Assembly: GCF_021869535.1 (NCBI RefSeq)
Contig: NW_026262734.1
Coordinates: forward strand, 81,344,339 to 81,408,338
Reading direction: 5' to 3'
DNA from: Mytilus californianus
Taxonomy: Eukaryota; Mollusca; Bivalvia; Mytilida; Mytilidae
DNA length: 64,000 bases
Part shown: one piece after another, positions 1-11,400 of the stretch
Layout of the letters: each line of letters opens with the position of its first letter
How positions within the stretch are numbered: position 1 is the first letter of the stretch
Notes under the pieces: model-generated
Told to the model about the DNA's origin: nothing
The model's database searches: none
Seen by the model: only the letters and a program-made list of their open reading frames with translations
Program-made: the position numbers and the translations under genes

Positions 1-207
1 AAATTAGGTTGTTGGTTTTCTAATTTGAATTGTTTTTCATTTTGTCATGTCAAGGCCTATAAAGCTTACTATGTAGTACAGTTTTTGCTCATTGTTGAAG
101 GAGGTACTGTCAAATGACTGTGATTTATAGAACTTTGCTATTATCTATGTCATTTGGTCACTGGTTGATAGTTGTCTCATTGGCCTCAATGGAAATTCTT
201 CTTGGCT

Positions 208-470
208 ATAGATATAAGAAGATGTGGTATGAGTGCCAATGAGACAACTCTCCATCCAAGTCACAATTTGTAAAAGTAAACCATTATAGGTCAAAGTACA
301 GCCTTCAACACGGAGCCTTGGCTCCCGCCGAACAACAAGCTATAAAGGGCCCCAAAAATGACTAGTGTAAAACCATTCAAACAGGAAAACCAAACGAGAA
401 ACAAGAAACACTTATGAACCACATCAACAAACGACAACCACTGAACATCAGGTTCCTGACTTAGAACAGG
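208..470 (+). repeat. Dispersed repeat, 'gccaatgagacaac' family
   Basis: It contains 'agaagatgtggtatgagtgc' followed by 'caatgagacaactctccatc', then 'ggccccaaaaatgac'. Related copies occur near 1545-1690, 3674-3790 and 5290-5480, and in reverse near 7590-7676. I associate this family with mussel genomes; that is recall, not a search. Confidence 0.7.
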
Positions 471-1263
471 TCTGATTTAATATGGTACATCATTTGTCTA
501 AATGTCTTTAAAAATGACAAAGCTATAGCTAGCCAAAACTTTTATGAAAATATATATGAAAACTTAAATGAACTAAAGCAAACAAATTGTAGAGTACATT
601 AAAAATCAATTAATTCTTTATTTAAAGAAGACAATTCTACTTAAATGATATTCCATCTTTGCATAATCACTATATATATTTTCTTCAAAGGATAAAAAAC
701 TGCATCTACAATTATCCAACATGAATAATTAATCTCTTATCATTATCAAAAGCCATAAAGTCAGGCTGGATATTTATGTAAAGTGATAACAATTAGTTAC
801 TGAAACCCATTGAAGCTTTTGTGTTTAGAAACCTCTTTCTGTCCCTTTTGGTATCCTTCGCCTCTCTTTTAACCCATTATTACTTTTAACAGGAAAGAAT
901 GTGGTTCCCTTCTATTCAAAACACTGTGGATTCATTATCATTCACTGCAGAACTTATTTCGGTTAGTTACAAAAATTCATGTGCTCAACAAAAAATAAAA
1001 ATTCATCAATTTGGCAAACCATTATCAGGTTTTTCAATCAATGCGAATTGATAGTCATGAAAATAAATGGAATCCAGAATTATAAATGACATCTCAATGA
1101 ATTCAACATTTTTCACTTCTGGCCTAATGGTCAAAGAGAACAAGTTTTAATAAAGACAAACATAAAATATATTACGCATTACATACCAAATAACAATTAA
1201 CCTTGACCTTATGGTAATATTGTCACTATGACAAATCTTTAATGTAAACACAAGATAGAAGAT

Positions 1264-1781
1264 GTAAGCTGTAACTGTCAGTTAGCCCTGTCAAAGACCA
1301 AGGGTAAATAAATGTGAACAGCTAATGATTACAATAAATATTTATGATGTTTTGTTGCTTAATGCCCATCATCCATGCTATCATCTTAAAAGAAATCTTT
1401 AAGTCTTAATAGACAATGATTAAGAACTAGTACCACGTTGACACATTTAGTCCTTAGTTATTACGGTACTGTATATCATGCAATTGTTCCACATGTATGA
1501 CATGTACAACTAACAACTTCTTGCAGCAAAGTTGACCGTATAAAAATAAGAAGATGTGGTATGATTGCCAATGAGACAACTGTCCACCAGAGACCAATTG
1601 AGGTAGATAGTTTTAGCTGTAATCTTTAGGTCCTTTTCTATTTTCATGATTTTATGGCCTATAATATTTTATATTTTGGCTTCCCAAACATGTTGGTCTA
1701 TGTGATGTAATGTAACCGTCAGTTAGTCCTGTCAAAGACCAAGGGTAAATAAATGTGAACAGCTAATGATTACAATAAATT
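1264..1781. repeat. 74-base direct repeat flanking an inserted segment
   Basis: A block of about 74 bases containing 'tgtcaaagaccaagggtaaa' occurs near 1271-1345 and again near 1711-1781 with very few differences. The roughly 365 bases between them belong to a longer repeat that recurs at 3435-3830. This looks like a segmental tandem duplication or an insertion between duplicated flanks. Confidence 0.75.
1346..1690 (+). repeat. Repeat copy A (second copy at 3435-3830)
   Basis: It starts 'gttttgttgcttaatgccca' and runs through 'gattaagaactagtaccacg' into the 'gccaatgagacaac' repeat. The copy at 3435-3830 follows it base for base with scattered differences and one insertion at about 3587-3640. 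Confidence 0.8.
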
Positions 1782-2435
1782 GGCAAAAATATATAAAGAA
1801 GGCTTAATTGAAACTGAAAATTTTACATATAATTGAAGCCTGATTTAGCTTGTAGGAATGAAAAAATCTGCTTTTTCAAACTTAACTTATTATGGTTATA
1901 TCTTTAACAAAAGGTGAAAGATTAAGACCATTCTATTTGGCAATTTAAATTTATTCAGAAAAAAATAGAGCTACTCTATGGTTGTTAAATCCATGCAACA
2001 TTGAATGAACATCTTGGAATATATATGATAATGATAATCATTTCTCTTTTCTATATTTTCTATGAGAATCAAACAAGATCTTATTCTCTAGTTATGAAAT
2101 TACTTAATTAAATCCTTTTAGAAATACAGTCACTGACAAATGTTAGACGATATACTTCCTTTTCAAAAGATATTATTAGCTTTCATTAACAGAAAGCAAA
2201 TTCTTGAATAAAAAAATATGGCTTGTGTGTAATATTTTAATACAGTATTGTTTTTGATGCCGATTATTTGTTTCTCTTCGGTAAATTTAAATTGGAATTA
2301 ATCAGGTTATTCTTGATTTTGATTATTCTACTAACCTAAATCATGCCTGAGACTGCTTAAAAGTTGAAGATCTTTAGGGTCAACTCAAAGCTTAGGAAAT
2401 GTCAGACAAAGAAATTCAGCATTAAAAATACTCAC

Positions 2436-2485
2436 TTGACCTCCTGATTTACAAAACAACTGGACAACCAAGCTTTATCTATTTC
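2436..2485 (-). CDS. BLTP2: BLTP2 coding exon 3
   Basis: A 50-base exon between 'gtttattttag' (acceptor) and 'gtgagtattt' (donor), read on the minus strand. It encodes EIDKAWLSSCFVNQEV plus two bases. It continues the KGLKI end of exon 2 in phase 0 and matches the conserved EID-x-x-W-[IL]-SS block of BLTP2. It is too short to appear as a long reading frame and was found by looking for this block. Confidence 0.82.
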
Positions 2486-5400
2486 CTAAAATAAACATCA
2501 TAAAAAATTTTATTTCACACTCACTTTTTATGGTAATATATTACTTATAAAGCAAACTAATATAAGAGTTGTCCATCAAATTTTTGTTTTATTGGCTTAT
2601 TTGTGTTATTGAAAAAAAGGTTATGAAAATACTATTTAGTGAAGTTATTAATTGTTGCATCTTGAGTTTTTTTGGATAAGTATTAATTTGCTTGCATTCA
2701 GTTTGAAATACAACTAAAACATTGTTTTAATATTTTTAGCGTGTTTTTTTATTGAAAATCTGAACATAGCTTTACTTGGAGCATTGCACATGTTACTTGA
2801 GATCATATTTTCTGTTATCTAATCTGCAAGTTGGAAAACATGGGAAATTGGTATATTAAAAACATTAATTCATGACAAAAAATACCTAAATATGAAAAAA
2901 ACAAAAGGCAAAAAAACAGTGCTTTCATTGTTTTTCAGCATCTCATAATATAATCACAATGAGGCCTTCAACACAGAGCAAATGCTCACATCTCATTGGG
3001 CTAGTTTAAGATGTTCCCCTGCACAGGTTGGAGTGGAAATCTTTGATTAAGGCTGATCAGCTTTCTTTAACACAGTATTTTTTTGCAATTTGTAGTTTTG
3101 TTTATGTCATCTGTTGAAATATTATCATATTTTTTTCTTGAAGTCCACAATAAACCTAATGAGTTATATTATCATTATTAAAAGAAATGAAAATCTTACG
3201 CTACCTCAAAAGAATCAATGCGTTCAAAGACTGAAGAGAGCTGCTCAAGTTGATGTTATTGGAGATGTCTTAATCTTGATCTTAATTGTGTGTTTTACAG
3301 TGAGCTCTCTTAAGTTTATCACCGGATACCTTGCTTCTAGCAACTGTCAAGATGAAAAGCAGCAATAAAAAAGTCTTGTTCTTTGGATAAATTGGCTCCT
3401 TTTCATTTAAAAGTGTTTAAAGATTATGATTTATTATGTTTTGTTGCTTAATGCCGATCATCCATGCTATAATCTTAGAAGAAGTCTTTATGTCTTAATA
3501 AACAATGATTAAGAACTAGTACCATGTTACACATTTAGTCTTTAGTTATTACGGTATATCATGCAATTGTTCTACATGCACAACATATGCATGAGCCACT
3601 GGACGTTAAGCAACCAACAATCAATCAATCAACATGCATGACATGTACAACTAACAACTTCTTGCAGCAAAGTTTATCTTATGAAAATAAGATTCGGTAG
3701 GATTGTCAATGAGACAACTACATGTCCACCAGAGACCAAATGAGGTAGATGGTTTTAGTTGTTATCTTTCGGTCCTTTTTCTATTTTATGGCCTTCCATA
3801 TGTTATATTTTGGCTTCCCAAATATCTTGGTCTCCAGCATAATTGATCAAAAAATAATGGCCTGCACAAGGAATCTGCATGTGGGAAATGTAATTTTTCC
3901 ATTATTTTATTAATGATAAGCAGTAACAGATGTGTACCAAATGCTTCAGAAACCAATGATTTATTCAAATAATGACAATCATGGACAAAACTCACACCTT
4001 TAAAGAGATGAACCTTACAGCCTGGAAAGCATTTAATGTAGAATAATAGAAATACCAATTCAATCACTTATTCATATTGTAAATGATATATGAAATACAA
4101 TGATTAATAGGTCTCAATTTTCATCCCAGAAATGCAATCAATGGATTCTATACTGAAAGCTTATAGAAACACTACACTTGTTTTGTATTTTCCATTCAAT
4201 TAATTTCTAACAAATGGATCTTCCTGCGATAAGTGACTTAATCAATACATGTAAAACATTGTGTCTATGATCAACAACTTTTTATTTGTTTATTGTTATT
4301 TGAATTTGCAATTTGGAAATCTTCTAATTTTCAATTTTCACACTACCAAAAAAAAGAAAAGAAAGAAATTTGAAGACAATTTTCAACCCTTCTGAAATGT
4401 TTAATCACAAATTCTTGAATTCTTAATTAAATCAAATATTCAGTAAAATATTTTTTTATTAAGAATTACTTTCGGTTGAAAATTTACACATTTCGGTTGT
4501 TTTTTTTATAATTTAAAACAAAAGTGTCAAATTACCCACCTTTTATATATAAATGTCACAAAATGATTAAAGTTTCCTTTACCTTAAACTTTATTAATTT
4601 CAAGAAACAGACAAATCAATTATAACTATTAAAATTCAGTTGTGTTCTGTTTTTCCATAGTCTCAGTATAAAATAGTTGCAAGACATATTTAACATGTTT
4701 TATTTTGCAGATTAAATATAACATTAACACTGGTATTATTAACTTGAAAGCTACTGGCAATATTGTATTTGATTGATTGTAATGAGCCATACATACATTA
4801 TTATATAATTAATTTTGGATTATTTCTTTTACGTATGTAATACACCTAACATAAAAGCCAAACCTGTACAATACACAAGATTTTTCACAAATATTTGTAG
4901 ATATGTCTTTGAACATTTATGTGCTCATTTCTTGATGTGAATTCATGACAGATGACTGATTATTCCAGATCTAAGTATCATTCAGACAAAATCATGCTAA
5001 GACAAAATGTTCAAGTACAGTTTTATTTTACAAATTGTTTTAAACTAGTTACATTATTCACAATTAATGCAAACATCAGTTCTACTTTTTCAAATTCACA
5101 ACACAGACACTACATCATTTTTCTACTCTTTACACATAACTTTCATTAATTTGACCAACTAAACCAATGGTCCTTGTTATGATCCTGGCTTTACAATAAT
5201 AATTGTGGAACGGAAAATTTATGCTCTATACTGCTGCAGTTAACACATAATGTGAGGCACACACTCTAAACTTTAATATCAAGAATCATAGATAAAAATA
5301 AGATTAAGTATGATTGCCAATGAGACAACTCTCCACCAGAGACCAAACAACATAGAAGTAAGCAACTATAGGTCACAGAACGGCCTTCAACAATGAGCAA

Positions 5401-8400
5401 AACCCATATCACATAGCAAGTTATAAAGGGCCCAGAAATGACAAATGTAAAACAATTTAAGGAGAAAACTAAAGGCCTGAATTATGTACAAACAATAAAT
5501 AAAAAATTAATATTATATACAGCAACAAAATCATGATGATAGCGAAAGTGTTGGAGGATTGTTTTAGCTGATCATAACAATAAAGCAAATACACAATTTC
5601 TGAAAAACTCAGTTTTCACTTTCATCATCCTCAACGTAATTTTTTACTGACATTCTCATTAATGGAGTCTCATAGAATTGTATCTAATTACATTTATTTA
5701 GTCTAAATTATAGAGAGAATCATAGCGCAATACAAATCACCAATGGACATGATGGACATTTGTGAATAAATGTTCAGCTATTGATAAACAATTTCATGAT
5801 ATAAAGTACAAGCAATATCCCTTAATTCATGTTTGTCATTAAAATTAACCTACCAGTAACTGATAACTAAATCAGCATGCTCCAGTTATGGAATTTTATA
5901 ATTATTATTAATCTAAAACGAATACTTATGAAATAATAATATTGATACAAATATAATAATAATAATTTGTCAGGATAAGACTCATTCCTACCTTAATCAA
6001 TGCTCTCTACTAATGCATAAACTCTGATTTAATGAAAAAAAAATGATAATTAAATGACCATGTTGACTAAAAGATTTAAATGTAAAAATTCCATTTGATC
6101 ATCCGTCAAGACAAAGTGAACAGTGAGGAAACTTAATATTTCATTCTTGTGCGATGGTATTGATTTTGTTCAGCAGACGGATCATAGTTATAAAGTAAAG
6201 TAGGATAGACTTTAACTAAATCTCTCAGGGAAATTGGAAGACAGGAATTAATTAACAACAAACAGGTTGTCGGATTCTTTCACAATTTGGTACTAGTTTC
6301 AGTCAAGAAAAAAAAAGATGGGCTAGGTGTAAACTGGTACCTACACTAAAGAGTACTGTTTCCTTTAAGTAATGCCCTTTCCTTATTTTGCAATTACTGA
6401 AATGTTGAAAAATTACGCATTAAATCGATAGAAAAGAAAGTTCCATCTGAGGCCAAATAGTCTATTTTCCAATTCCGTAATTGATCCTGCAGTTAAAGAT
6501 CTATTTGTAGAAGTTGTTTCCCTTAGGACATAAATTTTCATTGACAATTATTGCTAACCAAATGAAACTTTTCCACAGATTCATCTCCTCTTAGTCAAGA
6601 TATTTAAGATTTTGTAAGTTCTATTGTGTCATTGAATAAATACAATAGCTATTTTCTGTGTAGTTTTTTCACTGGGGACCTTTAAATTTGTTCCAAGAGA
6701 AATCCATCACTCTTTGATTAATTTACCTGAGTAAAAAAAGTATCTTAATCTAAATAGATGAAAATATATGTTTCAACTCTCAAAACTGTTGTGATGTTGT
6801 ATCTATTCAATATCAATAATATATTTTCAATCTGGTAAATATAAGTTTATAACCACTGATTTAATCATAAAAAGTTGATTTCTGACAATTTTTTTAGCAT
6901 TGTTCCTACTGAAATTTGCATTTTTTGTTTTTGTTTAGTTATAGAATACATTTAAGAAGGCCTTAATATAAGCATCATCATTTTCCAGTTTTTATTTGTC
7001 AAACACAAAAAAAAACTAATTTCAAAACTTTGTCAGAAATCAACTTTTAATGTTTGAATCACTGTTTACATTAAACAGATTGAAAATATATTATTGATAT
7101 TGAATAAATACAGCATTTGTACAGTTTGGAGAGTTAAAACATGTATTTTTATCTTTTAGACGATAATTTTTTTACTCAGGTAAATTAATCAATGAGTGAT
7201 GGATTTCTCTTAGAAGAGATTTAAAGGTCCCAGTGAATAAACTACACAAAGAGTCACATTGCATTTGAGCCAAATTTTACAAAATCCAATCTTTCATTTG
7301 CGCCAAAAAGTAAAACCTACATTTGCGCCATTTTACAGGTAATATATAACGGAAAAGTTTAAATATTTATTGCGATATCGTGAATAAGAATTTTTTTATA
7401 GTATTCCCCTCCTGGTAACTAAGTGAGTTCTTACTCATTTGTAATATAAAACTGAGAGTCACTTAGGTTTAAAGTTTAAAGGTGTCAAGATGGACATTGT
7501 CAATTCTGAGACAAAATTGCATTGTTTCATATTTTTCATCAGAGCCGTTCTTAACTGACTATACGGTATCCAGGTTTTTCTCATTTTTGAAGGCCGTACA
7601 GTTGCCTATAATTGCTTTCATCCAATTCATTTGAACTTTTGTGTATAGTTGTCTCATTGGCTATCATACCACATCCCCTAATTTTTATATAGAGGAAATG
7701 AGTCAATATTTTTTTTAGTTTTAAAGTCTCTTTTGAATAAAACTATTTTGTCATACTATATACCTGTATTTACCTGTATCATTGGTGCAAATGGAATGTT
7801 TTATTTTGACACAAATAAAATATGGTTTGTGTGGCAAATGAAAGATTTTTGGCGCAAATGAAACGCCAATTGGCGCAAAAGAAAGCACTGACACAGAGAA
7901 CAATAGCTATTGTATTTATTCAATGAGACAATAGAACTGACAAAAGTTTAAATAGTTTGACTCTGTGCCTGTGGAAAAGTTTCATTTGGTTTGCAATAAG
8001 AAATAGCAGCAAGAGCAAATGTATCTGTGCAAAATGTGTGAATCTTTTAATAATACCTAATATTTTGTCAAACTAAAAACTTTTAATGATTCAACATGTT
8101 CAATAATACCTAATATTTTGTTAAACTACAAATTTTTTATATCAGTAGTTATTCTTCATTAAAAATTGGTTTTAAAGTCGACAATACATCATTTTCAGCT
8201 AATTATGCTTTGCATGAAGATGAGCCCATTTTGTCCAGTTTAGAACCAATGGCCGCCACGTTCTACAGTTGGCACAAGCTAACATCTTGTGTTAAAATTG
8301 TGTAATAACAGAATAAAATAACTAACAGGCAAATAGACTATTGTTTAACCCCGTCGCATTTTTGCGCCTGTCCCAAGTCGGGAGCCTCTGGCCTTTGTTA

Positions 8401-11400
8401 GTCTTGTATGTTTTTTAATTTTAGTTCATTTTTATGTTTTGGAGTTTAGTGTGACGTCCATTTTCACTGAACTAGTACACAATTTTATTTAGGGGCCAGC
8501 TGAGGACCACCTTAGGGTGCTGGATTTTCTCGCTGCATTGAAGACCCATTGGTGGCCTTTGGCTGTTGTCTGCTCTTTGGTCAGGTTGTTGTCTCTTTGA
8601 CATATTCCCCATTTCCATTCTCAATTTTATTGGCATTTCAAAGTGTCTCTTTTTATAATACAATGAAATGTTGAATCTGTGTTCTTTAAAAGTACATTCC
8701 TATTTTGTTTTAAAATATACCCTTTCTATATCATGTATATGTGATAAAGCCATAATATGCCATTATCTACCTAAGAAAAATGGCAAAATTATGCAGTATA
8801 AACATGCATATCTTGTCTATTTCTCTCAAATTGACTAGAAATAATATAAAGCAAAAAAAAAAATTAATTTTTGGCAAAGCTCGGGTACCCTATCTTAATT
8901 AAGTCAAAATGTCCCTGAAACTTGCTAAAACTTTTGCTAAAATCTGAGAAATCTCCAGTATGAAGTCACTTTAATTGTGCAGTCAAATTGTGCTCATGTT
9001 TTCCTTTTCTTAAAGTTTTTATTCTGCGATATTTAAAAAAATGTTATCAGTAATCACGGTAATCATGGTAATGGTATCATACACTTTTTTCATTTACAAA
9101 AAAATGCATAGCCTGGCCAAATAAGCCCCAATAGGTACCTTTTCTTTTGTTTTAACTAGAAAATTACAAAGTTTAACCATAATCATTTATTTCCAAATGC
9201 TATCTTTACAAATGCTCAACTTAAAAAAAAAAAAAAAAAAAGCCTATAATTTGCTATTTTCATTGAGGTTTTTACTTTAATGTATAATCTATAACAATTT
9301 ACAATATCTACACTAAATTCAATAAATTTTTATTCATAAATTCTAGGGTTAAGTGTGTTTATATACTTAAATATAATTCAAAAGACAATAATACATCCTT
9401 TACATAAGGAAGTATTGAAAGACAAATGTTTTTAATCGATGACAAATTGCTCATTCCATATTAATGATGTCATACGGCTAACCTATGTACAATGTTGTAA
9501 ATTTTTACATTTATCAACAAACATAACATTATCATTTTTATATTGCAAGTTATGTGTACCTATAGACGACACGGTTTTGAAACTCGCTACCTTTTTTACA
9601 TGACAAGGTAATGGGCTGATGCGATATCATTCAAAAACTACTTGTAGATGTCATGAGTTCAACAATAAAGCTTAGAGAAAAGTGCAAGATTTATAGTGCT
9701 TTTTTATCTTGATTTTGCTTGTAGAAATTTTTATAAAAACTTAAATTCAACAGAAGACCTGCAGCTAGGACTCTATATTCTGTGAAAAAAAAACTAAAAA
9801 CTTGCAAAGTCCAAAATCAAACAACCTAATTTGGGCTTGTATAAAACTTATAAACTGCAGTCTTGGTGATGTTCAAATGGATGTTTTTAATCTTCAAGGT
9901 GTCTATTTCAAAATAATAAAGCAGTAATCAACTGAGAAAAAAACATGCAATATTAGAGCTAATTTCCTAATGCATGTAGAGTAAGACTTTGGTTAGCTTG
10001 CTTGCTTTGTTTGTATAATGTACAATTGTCATTGGGATAACATTAAATCAAATTTGAATATAACATATACAGGTTTAACTCTGCCTGTCTATATTGTTTG
10101 CAGATGTAAATCTTAATTACAATGCTTGAGCTAACGTTTAAACAAACAAAGCAAGCAAGCCAACCAAAGTCTTACTCTACAAGCATTAGGAAATTAGCTC
10201 TAAAATCATTAGCAACAGCTGCAGCGATCACAAACTAAGTCAGATTGTGACCAGGTTTGATTGATAGCAGTTTTCAAAATAATAGACACAACTTGCATTA
10301 TACCCCTATGTTCTATTTTTAGTCATGTCGGCCATCTTGGTTGTTGGTCTTATCTTGCTGATCATATTTGCTGTTTACAGTCTCTTTCTATTATATTTTC
10401 AAGATGTGTTTCATTTAAAGTGTGATATACCAGGAGACCAAATTTGTGCTATACTCTTTATTAAAGCAATAACACTCTGATAAGAAACTTTCCTTTTCGT
10501 TTTATAATCACACTTTTTGTAATATTCTAGCTTTTGTTTGACATTTAACTAAATCATTTCTTTCTAAAATTATTTTGTGGCAAACCAGTTAAACATGAGA
10601 AACAACATAAAAAAAATTGAACATTGTCTGTAAAAGTACACCTGCCAGGTGAACAGCTCAACTGTTAGACCTGAATTCTCGAAAAAAAAACAATTTCCCT
10701 GGTTGTCCTTAAAGAAAATTTGCTGGTCCTAACTATTATTTCTAGTGCAAAATATTAAAATTATGTTGGACCTTTGCAAAATTTTGGGGTCAAAATCTTC
10801 GGACCATCAATTTTCAAGAATCTGTTCAGACAAACAATATGCCTTAATTGATGATAGTAACTATTTTGGTGAGGGGGTATTTCTTTCAACGCCTTACATT
10901 TGCTCACATTATCATTATATAAAATTTGCATGTAAAAATCAGTATAATAGTTTCACAAATTCATTTTACAGGTAAACACATGTCAATCATATTTATTTTT
11001 ATAAAACTACTCTTATAAAATCTAAAATGCCTATTCAAGCATAGCAAATCTCAAGAATAAAAGGTACTGATCTTACATGACCATACTCAGCCCTAAGTTT
11101 TGGTATATATACATGTATGGTTGTTTGAAATTTCAAGATAGTGTAAAAAAATCACAATATGACAAAATGTTTGATAATCAAAATTAAAACTTTTTTCAAC
11201 ATATGTCTTTTTTATGAATTATCTTTATATTTACATGTGTTACCTGTAAAATGATAACAGACAAATGTAATAAAATATTGTTCGGAATCATTAATAAAAT
11301 CAATCCTTAAATGAGTGCAAACGTAATACATCCATTTCATGAAGGCTTGTTTTTAAAGAATTACTCCTATGTAGTCACTTTTATAACCTGTGTTAGTGCA

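Larger units (their letters stand above)
1..2435. other. BLTP2 intron 3 (left part); repeats, no exon found
   Basis: This stretch lies downstream of BLTP2 exon 3 on the minus strand, so it should be intron 3 unless exon 4 is hidden here. I looked on the minus strand for a phase-2 acceptor followed by the next conserved BLTP2 block and did not find one. The rest is AT-rich sequence with the dispersed repeats listed separately. Confidence 0.5.
6547..8003. mobile_element. Large inverted repeat (MITE-like) with a 640-base insertion in its right arm
   Basis: The left arm (about 6547-6893) reads backwards as the right arm, which is split into about 7029-7255 and 7896-8003. Matching pairs include 'gaataaatacaatagctatt' (left) with its reverse complement at about 7901-7920, and 'tgatttctgacaa' (left) with 'ttgtcagaaatca' (right). 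The outer right-arm piece resumes exactly where the left arm predicts, so the 7256-7895 block was inserted later. Such hairpins are typical of non-autonomous DNA transposons. No transposase is visible. Confidence 0.82.

Noticed and set aside
3786..4067. 93-codon minus-strand frame
   Set aside because: It overlaps the dispersed repeat copy at 3435-3830 and shows no family match or splice context.
8472..8663. 63-codon minus-strand frame
   Set aside because: It lies wholly in the dispersed repeat at 8350-8650.
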